DNA from: Hungatella sp.
GTDB taxonomy: Bacteria > Bacillota > Clostridia > Lachnospirales > Lachnospiraceae
NCBI GenBank assembly: GCA_009712635.1
Contig: WASS01000029.1
Location: 536,358-600,357, forward strand
Direction of reading: 5' to 3'
DNA length: 64,000 bases
In this document: positions 42,722-49,834 of the stretch, piece after piece
Layout: each line of letters opens with the position of its first letter
How positions within the stretch are numbered: the stretch's first letter is position 1
Made by a program: the position numbers and the translations under genes
Notes under the pieces: generated by a model
Database searches by the model: none
What the model was told of the DNA's origin: nothing
Seen by the model: only the letters and a program-made list of their open reading frames with translations

Positions 42722-42982
42722 TTAGCAGCAGAAGTTACCGCCACCAAATCCGTTGCCGCCGCAGCAGAACAGAAGAATGATGATCCAAATCCAACTACCA
42801 CAACCATCATTTCCGCAACCGCCACAACCGTTGCCGCATCCGCCACCGCAGCTGTTATTGCCGCCACAGCAGAACAGAAGAAGGATAATAATCCAGATAA
42901 AACCACAACCGTTGTTATTACCACATCCTCCGTTGTTGCAATCGCATCCGCATCCACAGTTAGTTGCTGCCAGATCACTCAT
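42722..42982 (-). CDS. Cys/Gly-rich small protein with two hydrophobic repeats
   Basis: 86 residues, about one fifth Cys and one third Gly. Two copies of a unit of the type [GCG...]-(F/S)IWIIILLL-FCCGGN occur, each a Cys/Gly/Asn-rich stretch followed by a short Trp-Ile-Leu segment. Proteins of this look in clostridia are auto-labelled 'chorion class high-cysteine' and resemble small spore coat/YjcZ-like proteins; neither function is shown. GGAGG lies 7 nt before the ATG. Longer reading frames in other phases over this stretch are artefacts of its repetitive composition. Confidence 0.82.
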   Translation of the reverse strand: MSDLAATNCGCGCDCNNGGCGNNNGCGFIWIIILLLFCCGGNNSCGGGCGNGCGGCGNDGCGSWIWIIILLFCCGGNGFGGGNFCC

Positions 42983-43079
42983 ATTGGTTCCTCCAAAATA
43001 ATTTGTTTACACTGTAAGTGTATGAATGTCAGCTTGCCACTGTTTCCATTTTTTCTGAAAAATTTTAGAATTGATATGA

Positions 43080-43107
43080 TTGAACTTAAAGAAATGTTGT
43101 GTATAAT
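43080..43107 (+). promoter_or_regulatory. Predicted promoter of the Ala-tRNA editing protein gene
   Basis: TTGAAC (43080-43085), 16-bp spacer, TATAAT (43102-43107), 31 nt before the ATG. Confidence 0.7.
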
Positions 43108-43137
43108 TAGTAACAGCAGGATTAAAAGGAGCAAAAG

Positions 43138-44304
43138 ATGGAAAAATTATATTATGAGAGACCTTATGTGAAACAGTTTGAAGCAGAGGTGACTGGGTGT
43201 ATACCGGATAAAGACGGTAAATATCTGGTTCGTTTAAGCAGGACAGCCTTTTACCCTGAGGGGGGAGGGCAGCCCGCTGATACAGGCACATTGGGAGACG
43301 CCCTTGTCTTGGATGTCAGAGAGCGTCCGGAGGGAATCGTTCATATTACGGACAGGCCTCTTCCTGAAAATTCGGTGGTAACTGGAATTTTAGATTGGGA
43401 GAGAAGATTCAGTCATATGCAGAATCATTCCGGAGAACATTTATTTTCAGGCGTGGTACATAAGTATTACGGTTACGACAATGTAGGGTTTCACATGGGG
43501 AAAGATGAGGTCACCGTTGATTTCAACGGGATATTGACTCTGGAACAGGCAGAAGAAGTGGAAGCGGAAGTGAATGAACTGATCTGGCAGAATATACCGG
43601 TTTTAGAGACTTATCCGTCAAAGGAAGAACTGAATGCATTAAATTACAGAAGCAAGAAGGAATTAAGCGGTCAGGTACGGATTATTGAATTCCCAGGGGC
43701 AGATATATGTGCCTGCTGCGGAACCCATGTGATGACTGCAGGAGAGATTGGAATTTTAAAAGTCACCGGTCTGATGCGATATAAAGGCGGCGTAAGAATA
43801 TCCCTGCTGTGCGGCAGAGAGGCATTTCATGATTACCGCAGAAAATTAAAAGCTGTCCAGGGAATCTCCGTGTTATTATCAGCGAAACCCGACAGTGTAC
43901 TGGAGACAGTCACAAAACTAAAAGAGGACGGTGCGAAAAAGGATGGTGATCTTAGCCGGCTCACCAGAGAACTGCTTATATATAAAACGGCACAATATCC
44001 TGTTAGCGGCGATCCCCTGCTGGTCTTTGAAGAGCATCTTTTGCCAGCACAGCTCAGACAGTTTACCACCATGCTTTATGAGGAGAAGAAGGGGAGTGTT
44101 GTATTGGTATGTTCCGGAGAAGATGGCCTGTATCAGTATGCAGCAGGCAGCAGTGATATGGATATGCGGGAATTCAGCCGCCAGTTAAATGAAAAATTAA
44201 ATGGCCGTGGCGGAGGGAATGCCCTGCTGGCACAGGGAACTTTTCAGACATCGTTTCAGGAAATTCAAAAAGTGTTTCAGGAAGAGATCCAGAGGAGGAT
44301 TTAA
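43138..44304 (+). CDS. Alanyl-tRNA editing protein, AlaX-L type with DHHA1 domain
   Basis: Stand-alone editing proteins hydrolyse Ser- or Gly-mischarged tRNA-Ala. 388 residues. The N-terminal part has the AlaRS-like tRNA_SAD zinc site: HSGEHLFSGVVH (H-x3-H) and CACCGTHVMTAGEIG (C-x3-H). The C-terminal ~110 residues form a DHHA1-like domain with the conserved Gly run NGRGGGNALLAQG. The next gene's ATG overlaps its stop codon by 1 nt, so they form an operon. AGGAG precedes the start. Confidence 0.92.
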   Translation: MEKLYYERPYVKQFEAEVTGCIPDKDGKYLVRLSRTAFYPEGGGQPADTGTLGDALVLDVRERPEGIVHITDRPLPENSVVTGILDWERRFSHMQNHSGEHLFSGVVHKYYGYDNVGFHMGKDEVTVDFNGILTLEQAEEVEAEVNELIWQNIPVLETYPSKEELNALNYRSKKELSGQVRIIEFPGADICACCGTHVMTAGEIGILKVTGLMRYKGGVRISLLCGREAFHDYRRKLKAVQGISVLLSAKPDSVLETVTKLKEDGAKKDGDLSRLTRELLIYKTAQYPVSGDPLLVFEEHLLPAQLRQFTTMLYEEKKGSVVLVCSGEDGLYQYAAGSSDMDMREFSRQLNEKLNGRGGGNALLAQGTFQTSFQEIQKVFQEEIQRRI

Positions 44305-45452
44305 TGGAATTAAATGACAGCACAATAAAAAAATTACGATGGTTAATTATATTTACTGTGATTGCCGTAGTAGCCGGTATTAATTATAGAAGTTTATTTG
44401 CTCTGATTGTAAGGATAGTGGGGATTTTAACTCCTTTCTTATTAGGCGGAGTTATGGCATTTGTATTAAATGTTCCCATGCGGGCGATTGAACGAATTCT
44501 GCCGGTGAAAAAAGAAAGTCAGTTTTGCCGCCCTTTAAGCCTGGTTCTTACTTTTGTGTTTGTAATCGGAATATTGCTTGTGGTTACGTTTGTAGTCATG
44601 CCCCAGCTGTTTGATACAGTTTTAAGTCTGCAGTACAGCTTACCTGTTTTTTTCAATGATGTAAAGCAGGGAGCAGAGAAGCTGTTTGCCCAATATCCGG
44701 AAATTTCAGATTATATTAACAATATACAAATTGACTGGAAATCCTATCTTGAAAATATTGTGCAGTTTTTAACCGTTGGTGCCGGAACCGTGTTGTCTTC
44801 TACTTTAGCCGCAGCTTTAAATTTTATAAGCGGAGTGACTACCTTTGTAATTGGTGTGGTATTTGCAGTTTACATTCTTTTGCAGAAGGAAAATTTATCA
44901 AGACAGATAAAGAAATTTATGAAAGCGTTTTTGCCGGATCATGTTTCTAACAGAATTTTAGAAATATTAAGTCTAACCAGCCGTACATTTTCCAATTTTC
45001 TGACTGGACAGTGTGTGGAGGCAGTAATACTGGGAAGCATGTTCTTTCTTACATTATCCATATTACGCCTTCCATATGCACTTCTTATTGGAGTCCTGAT
45101 CGCGTTTACTGCTTTGATTCCTATGTTTGGGGCATTAATCGGCTGTGCAATCGGAGCCTTTTTAATGCTGATGGTGAAGCCCTTTGACGCAGCATTGTTT
45201 CTCATCATCTTCTTCGTTCTTCAACAGATCGAAGGAAATTTAATTTATCCCCACGTGGTTGGCAATTCAGTGGGACTTCCGGCTATCTGGGTTCTGGTTG
45301 CGGTGACCATTGGCGGCAGTGCTATGGGAATTGTAGGTATGCTGATATTTATCCCGCTTTGTTCCGTTCTCTATGCGATATTAAGAGAAACTGTGAACAA
45401 AAGAATCTGGGCGAAAGAACGGGTAAAACGTAAAAAAACAGTAAAACAATAA
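44304..45452 (+). CDS. AI-2E-family membrane transporter
   Basis: 382 residues, about eight membrane helices, of the AI-2E (TqsA/YtvI/PerM) family. Landmarks: LTPFLLGGVMAFVLNVPMR near the N-terminus, and in the second half the family block FIALIP-like AFTALIPMFGALIGC and EGNLIYPHVVGNSVGLPAIW. Members export autoinducer-2 or act as Na+/H+ antiporters; the substrate here is not determined. Translationally coupled to the upstream editing gene. Confidence 0.92.
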   Translation: MELNDSTIKKLRWLIIFTVIAVVAGINYRSLFALIVRIVGILTPFLLGGVMAFVLNVPMRAIERILPVKKESQFCRPLSLVLTFVFVIGILLVVTFVVMPQLFDTVLSLQYSLPVFFNDVKQGAEKLFAQYPEISDYINNIQIDWKSYLENIVQFLTVGAGTVLSSTLAAALNFISGVTTFVIGVVFAVYILLQKENLSRQIKKFMKAFLPDHVSNRILEILSLTSRTFSNFLTGQCVEAVILGSMFFLTLSILRLPYALLIGVLIAFTALIPMFGALIGCAIGAFLMLMVKPFDAALFLIIFFVLQQIEGNLIYPHVVGNSVGLPAIWVLVAVTIGGSAMGIVGMLIFIPLCSVLYAILRETVNKRIWAKERVKRKKTVKQ

Positions 45453-45453
45453 A

Positions 45454-45496
45454 AAAAGGATTCCCTGAATAAAGACATCGGGGAATCCTTTTCTTT
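45454..45496. terminator. Terminator after the AI-2E-family gene
   Basis: AAAAGGATTCCC pairs with GGGAATCCTTTT, followed by CTTT; the A-tract on the other side makes it usable for the convergent gene ending at 45500. Confidence 0.85.
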
Positions 45497-45499
45497 AGC

Positions 45500-45754
45500 T
45501 TAATCAAGGTCTGCGTGATAAACCGTACCGGAGCTGTGAATGTCAATCGCACTTAAGTTAAACTGATCTTCAAAGATCTGAATCTTGTACTCAAAAAATA
45601 TGTCATCTGTTTTCTTAGACATAAATACATAAGCTCCCGGTTCCTTGTCTTCAATCTCATCACAGATCTCATCGTAGATGTCCTGTCCGTTTACCGGACC
45701 TTCATATCCGGTATTACGAATGGCATCTTCAATTGCCTGATAAAATTCTTCCAT
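45500..45754 (-). CDS. Small acidic hypothetical protein
   Basis: 84 residues from the ATG at 45754 (MEEFYQAIEDAIRNTG), with GAGG about 10 nt upstream; a longer frame starting at 45823 has no ribosome binding site. Strongly acidic (IYDEICDEIEDKEPG), no signal or membrane segment. The pattern of a short helix followed by strands (AYVFMSKK, FFEYKIQIF) suggests a compact alpha/beta domain. Family not recognised. Confidence 0.72.
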   Translation of the reverse strand: MEEFYQAIEDAIRNTGYEGPVNGQDIYDEICDEIEDKEPGAYVFMSKKTDDIFFEYKIQIFEDQFNLSAIDIHSSGTVYHADLD

Positions 45755-45830
45755 AATAAAATACCTCATTTCTGGTTCGTATAGTACATCTGCTATTATA
45801 AGCAATCTTTTCCAATGCCGCAAGAATTAC

Positions 45831-45858
45831 TTGAATCTTATTTGAGAGGGTGTATAAT
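45831..45858 (+). promoter_or_regulatory. Predicted promoter of hemB
   Basis: TTGAAT (45831-45836), 16-bp spacer, TATAAT (45853-45858), about 30 nt before the start codon. Confidence 0.72.
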
Positions 45859-45887
45859 AGGACAGGAATAAAAGGGAGGTAATGGAA

Positions 45888-46871
45888 ATGGATTTATTAT
45901 ACAGACCCAGAAGACTTAGAACATCTGAGACTTTAAGAACAATGGTACGGGAAACCAGAGTTTCCAGACAGGCTCTTGTTTATCCCCTGTTCGCAGTGGA
46001 TGGAGAAGGCATTGTAGAAGAAATACCTTCTATGGAGGGACAATATCGATATAGTGTAGACCGGCTTTGTGTAATTCTTGATAAACTGACTGCTGCCGGA
46101 ATTAATAAGGTAATTTTGTTTGGCATACCAGCACTTAAAGACAGCTGCGGCAGCCAGGCTTACGATGAGAATGGAATTGTGCAGCGCGCGGTCCGCTATA
46201 TCAGGGAATTCTATCCGGCAGTATATATCATAACGGATGTGTGTATGTGTGAATATACTTCTCATGGTCATTGCGGGATATTAGAAGGAGAGTATGTGGA
46301 TAATGATCAGACTCTGGAGTATTTAAACCGCATTGCAGTCTCACATGTAAAAGCAGGCGCTCATATGGTGGCTCCTTCTGATATGATGGATGGAAGGATT
46401 CATACCATGAGGCTGGCGCTTGATGAAGCCGGATTTGTAAATGTGCCAATTATGGCCTATTCTGCAAAATATGCGTCTGCCTTTTACGGTCCGTTCCGGG
46501 AGGCCGCCGGATCTGCACCTGCCTTTGGAGACCGTAAGAACTATCAGATGGATTCCCATAACAGGAAAGAGGCATTAAAGGAAGTGGAGCTTGACGTAGC
46601 AGAAGGTGCAGATATTGTTATGGTAAAACCAGCTCTTTCCTATCTGGATATTATACGTGAGGTGTCAGACAGCACTAAAGTGCCTGTAGCTGCCTATAGT
46701 GTAAGCGGAGAGTATGCCATGATTAAGGCTGCAGCAAAAGCCGGCTTTATGGATGAGGAAAAAACTGTTTGTGAAACAGCCGTCAGTATCTTTCGTGCTG
46801 GAGCAGATATTCTGATCACATATTTTGCCATGGATCTGGCCCGCTATATGGACGAAGGAAAAATCGGATAG
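45888..46871 (+). CDS. hemB: Delta-aminolevulinic acid dehydratase (porphobilinogen synthase)
   Basis: HemB condenses two 5-aminolevulinate molecules into porphobilinogen, feeding haem, sirohaem and cobalamin synthesis. 327 residues from the ATG at 45888, 8 nt after GGAGG; the ATG at 45882 is too close to that site. Active-site lysines in AYSAKYASAFYGPFR and VKPALSYLDIIR; the zinc-type motif DVCMCEYTSHGHCG marks a Zn-dependent enzyme. It stands alone with its own promoter, away from any other tetrapyrrole gene in the window. Confidence 0.95.
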   Translation: MDLLYRPRRLRTSETLRTMVRETRVSRQALVYPLFAVDGEGIVEEIPSMEGQYRYSVDRLCVILDKLTAAGINKVILFGIPALKDSCGSQAYDENGIVQRAVRYIREFYPAVYIITDVCMCEYTSHGHCGILEGEYVDNDQTLEYLNRIAVSHVKAGAHMVAPSDMMDGRIHTMRLALDEAGFVNVPIMAYSAKYASAFYGPFREAAGSAPAFGDRKNYQMDSHNRKEALKEVELDVAEGADIVMVKPALSYLDIIREVSDSTKVPVAAYSVSGEYAMIKAAAKAGFMDEEKTVCETAVSIFRAGADILITYFAMDLARYMDEGKIG

Positions 46872-46882
46872 TACGTGATTCT

Positions 46883-46923
46883 GGCAGGAGAGGTTACAGC
46901 CCCTTTTCCTGCCGTATTCTTTT
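46883..46923 (+). terminator. Possible terminator of hemB inside the convergent PHP gene end
   Basis: GGCAGGA pairs with TCCTGCC across a 17-nt loop, followed by GTATTCTTTT. Moderate evidence only. Confidence 0.45.
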
Positions 46924-47748
46924 AATATCATCGAGAAGCAGGGCTGAGATTCGAAGACCGCCTCTTCCTGTGCCTAAATCAATATCGGGCTTATTGGCTC
47001 CGTGAAAATCTGAGCCGCCCGTAGGAAAGAGCTGGTATTTTTTTGCAAGCTTTTTTAATTTTCCGCTTTCATATTGATTATTGGAAGAGTGATAGACTTC
47101 AAGACCATGAAGTCCCATCTCCTTTAAATAGGAAACCAGCTCTTCTGTTTTTTTGTCCCCCAGGTGATACTGGTATGGATGGGCGAGTACGGGGGATGCG
47201 TTGCAGTCACGAAGTATTTTCATGGCATGCTCCGGAGTAATCTTCTCTTTTCGCGGGCAGTATGGTCCGCTGTAGCTTAAATATTTCTTAAATGCCTGAT
47301 CCATATTTGTGACATAGCCCTTTTCTAACAGAATCCGGGCAAAATGGGCTCGGGTAATAACCGTATCGGGATTACCGGCCTGTACCTCAGAAAGTGTGAT
47401 GTCGATACCGGCATTTTGAAAACGGCGAATCATCTCCGTATTCCTTTTCATGCGTATGTCTTTTAACGTGTCAGTTTCAGTGATAAATTTCTTATCAGCC
47501 AGATCGACATAAAGCCCTAAAATGTGAATTTCTTCACCCAGGTAAACGCAGGAGAGTTCAATGCCGGGAATCACTTCCAAAGGCAGATTTTTTGCTGCCT
47601 CCAAAGCTTCGGGAATGCCTTCGATTGTATCGTGGTCTGTAAGCGCAATTGCCGAAAGCCCTTTTTGCGCCGCCAGTTCTACAACACTGGCAGGTGTTAA
47701 GGTGCCGTCAGAAGCGTTTGAATGAACGTGAAGATCAATAAAATTCAT
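46894..47748 (-). CDS. PHP-domain phosphoesterase (RNase AM / TrpH-like)
   Basis: 284 residues. The N-terminal PHP motifs that bind metals are clear: DLHVHSNASDGTLTP, ALTDHDTIEGI, and IPGIELSC; later metal ligands are in PVLAHPYQYH and TGGSDFHGANKP. E. coli relatives (RNase AM, YciV/TrpH) remove nucleotides from 5' ends of RNA or from 3',5'-bisphosphates. GTACCT/AGGTACC precedes the start. Convergent with hemB and divergent from the VanW gene; no operon partner. Confidence 0.9.
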   Translation of the reverse strand: MNFIDLHVHSNASDGTLTPASVVELAAQKGLSAIALTDHDTIEGIPEALEAAKNLPLEVIPGIELSCVYLGEEIHILGLYVDLADKKFITETDTLKDIRMKRNTEMIRRFQNAGIDITLSEVQAGNPDTVITRAHFARILLEKGYVTNMDQAFKKYLSYSGPYCPRKEKITPEHAMKILRDCNASPVLAHPYQYHLGDKKTEELVSYLKEMGLHGLEVYHSSNNQYESGKLKKLAKKYQLFPTGGSDFHGANKPDIDLGTGRGGLRISALLLDDIKRIRQEKGL

Positions 47749-47878
47749 AGGTACCTCCGAAATGAAATAGTTTATTAATACTATAGTAACATGTTTTTTT
47801 AGTTCTGTAAAATGTAGAATTTACGCGAAAAATAATTAAGAAAATTCATAAAAACGTAATAGCATTTCCCACAAAGTA

Positions 47879-47887
47879 TGGTATACT
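47879..47887 (+). promoter_or_regulatory. Extended -10 promoter of the VanW-family gene
   Basis: TGG followed directly by TATACT (47882-47887). No good -35 box is visible, which an extended -10 can compensate for. Confidence 0.5.
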
Positions 47888-47929
47888 ACTCAGTGTAATG
47901 CTACATAATCATGTAAAAAGGTGAAGTAA

Positions 47930-49633
47930 ATGAGTCAGGATGATAACAGACAAAGAAGCGGTGGAAGAACTCATTCCTCCCAGAACGGAAGCAAAAGAAA
48001 TACGCCCAATTCAGGCAGAAGGACAAGCCAGTCTTACAGAGGAGGAAACTCCTATCAGCAAAGGCGCGGTAAGAAGAGACGAAGAGGACCGCAGTACGGA
48101 ATTACGAAGATTTTACTGGCGGCTGTTTTCGCTGTTGCCTCCGTTATCAGTGTTATGGCTGCTGTTAAGTATATTGGGGGTCATAAGACAAAAGAGACCG
48201 ATGTGAACTCTACGAAAGTCTCTGAGACCCAGTTGAAAAAAGAGGTACATGTAGACGGAGTATCCATAACAGGTCTGTCAAAGGCGGAAGCTAAAAAAGC
48301 AATTGACCAGTCCATAGGCTGGGGAATGAAAGTTACTTATGAGAATGAAACATACGAACTGAAGAATTTTTTAGATGACAGGATTGATACCCTGTTAGAT
48401 GAAATTTACAGTAAGGATTCAAAAGAGGAATATACCATTGATACAGATGGTTTGGATGATGAAGTAAAAACAGAGGTGAAAGCCATTGCTGGAAAGTGGG
48501 ATGTACCCGCCAAGAATGGTTCTATCTCCGAATTTGACAAAGCCACTGGAAAGTTTGTTTACGCTGGCGAAAAAAATGGAATTGCAATTGATCAGGACAA
48601 GCTGACTGCCGATATTCTGGCACAGATTAAGGCAAAGAATTATAAAGGTTCCATTGCTGCACAGGCAACAGAGACAGCTCCTAAGATTACAGAAGAGCAG
48701 GCGAAGGCTCTGTATAAAGTAATCGGAACTTACACAACAACAACAACGACTAACAGCGACAGGAATAAGAATATTGAGCTTGCCTCTACGGCACTCAATG
48801 GAATGATTCTGCAGCCAGGTGAAGAATTCTCCTTTAATAAGACAACCGGTGAGCGTTCCTCTGCAAAGGGATACCGTCCGGCAGGAGCTTATTTAAACGG
48901 AGTTCTGATTGAAGAGCCGGGTGGCGGTGTATGCCAGGTTTCTTCTACCCTGTATAATGCAGTTGTTTTTGCAGGACTGACAACTACGGAGCGCCATGCC
49001 CACAGTTACGAACCCAGTTATGTGACTCCGGGTGAGGATGCGATGGTAAGCTTTGGCGGACCGGACATGAAGTTTGTTAATAATTCTTCCAGTGCCATCG
49101 CCATCAGAACCAGCTTTGCTGACCGCAAGCTTAAGATTTCTATTGTAGGTATCCCAATACTGGAAGACGGTGTTACATTGTCAATGACTTCCAGCAAGAC
49201 AGCAGAGTTAGATGCTCCGGCACCAATTTATGAAGAGGATCAGACCATGCAGCCAGGGGAAGAGAAAGTGATTAAGCAGGAAACAAAGGGAAGCCGTTGG
49301 GTAACCAATCTGGTTACGAAGAAGGATGGTACTGTGGTAAGCGATGAATTCTTCCATAACAGTACCTACCGCGGCAAGCCGGCTACAATAAAACGTAATA
49401 CAACCGGTGTTGTGGTACCTGCAACAGAAGCTTCCCAGACTGTACCAGAGACCCACCAGGGGAATGCTCCGGCTCAGACTGTACCAGGCAGCGGCCCGGG
49501 AACGAATACAGGTGAGACGGCGCCCTCCACAGCAGCGGAAACCCAGAACACTCCGGCAACCCAGGCTGAGACGGAAGGGACAACAGCGGAAAATACTCAA
49601 AGTATCATACAGCCAAATCCCATGAGTCAGTAG
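47930..49633 (+). CDS. VanW-family cell-surface protein with G5 domain
   Basis: 567 residues. A basic, Gly/Ser/Gln-rich cytoplasmic N-terminus (about 1-52) precedes one membrane helix (about 56-80). Outside come a peptidoglycan-binding-4-like region (GVSITGLSKAEAKKAIDQS), the VanW domain (LQPGEEFSFNKTTG, EEPGGGVCQVSSTLYNAV, HAHSYEPSYVTPGEDA), a short G5 domain (ETKGSRWVTNLVTKKDGTVV) and a Thr/Pro/Glu-rich tail of about 90 residues. VanW itself has no known activity; this layout is standard in clostridia and unrelated to glycopeptide resistance clusters, none of which are present. Confidence 0.92.
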   Translation: MSQDDNRQRSGGRTHSSQNGSKRNTPNSGRRTSQSYRGGNSYQQRRGKKRRRGPQYGITKILLAAVFAVASVISVMAAVKYIGGHKTKETDVNSTKVSETQLKKEVHVDGVSITGLSKAEAKKAIDQSIGWGMKVTYENETYELKNFLDDRIDTLLDEIYSKDSKEEYTIDTDGLDDEVKTEVKAIAGKWDVPAKNGSISEFDKATGKFVYAGEKNGIAIDQDKLTADILAQIKAKNYKGSIAAQATETAPKITEEQAKALYKVIGTYTTTTTTNSDRNKNIELASTALNGMILQPGEEFSFNKTTGERSSAKGYRPAGAYLNGVLIEEPGGGVCQVSSTLYNAVVFAGLTTTERHAHSYEPSYVTPGEDAMVSFGGPDMKFVNNSSSAIAIRTSFADRKLKISIVGIPILEDGVTLSMTSSKTAELDAPAPIYEEDQTMQPGEEKVIKQETKGSRWVTNLVTKKDGTVVSDEFFHNSTYRGKPATIKRNTTGVVVPATEASQTVPETHQGNAPAQTVPGSGPGTNTGETAPSTAAETQNTPATQAETEGTTAENTQSIIQPNPMSQ

Positions 49634-49644
49634 TATAATAACCC

Positions 49645-49693
49645 AAAAAGACAGCATCAGACACATATTTAAGGTCTGGTACTGTCTTTTTTT
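49645..49693 (+). terminator. Terminator after the VanW-family gene
   Basis: AAAAAGACAG...CAGAC pairs with GTCTG...CTGTCTTTTT, followed by TT. Confidence 0.85.
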
Positions 49694-49735
49694 AAATTGT
49701 TTTGAAAATAATACTTTAATTTCCAGTTTTAATAT

Positions 49736-49763
49736 TTGCTTTTTGTTGAATAATTGTTATAAT
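49736..49763 (+). promoter_or_regulatory. Predicted promoter of the PFOR gene
   Basis: TTGCTT (49736-49741), 16-bp spacer, TATAAT (49758-49763). The untranslated leader would be about 65 nt. Confidence 0.75.
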
Positions 49764-49777
49764 AATGTCAGGTCACT

Positions 49778-49792
49778 TTCCCCTAAGGGGAA
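49778..49792 (+). promoter_or_regulatory. Small perfect hairpin in the PFOR leader
   Basis: TTCCCC-TAA-GGGGAA, six G/C-rich pairs and a 3-nt loop, near +9 of the predicted transcript. Possibly a 5' stabiliser or an operator. Confidence 0.5.
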
Positions 49793-49834
49793 CCAAATTA
49801 TACAAATATTCACATTTGCAGGAGGAAATCAAGA

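Noticed and set aside
42529..43171. Long reading frames in other phases (42529-42978 minus, 42713-43171 plus) over the Cys/Gly-rich gene
   Set aside because: They are low-complexity Ala/Val/Thr runs produced by the repetitive GGN/TGC codons, with no ribosome binding sites. The frame at 42722-42982 has GGAGG and a repeat structure that makes sense as protein.
47930..49633. VanW as a sign of glycopeptide resistance
   Set aside because: There are no vanHAX or vanXY genes around it. VanW/G5 surface proteins are common in clostridia without any resistance role.
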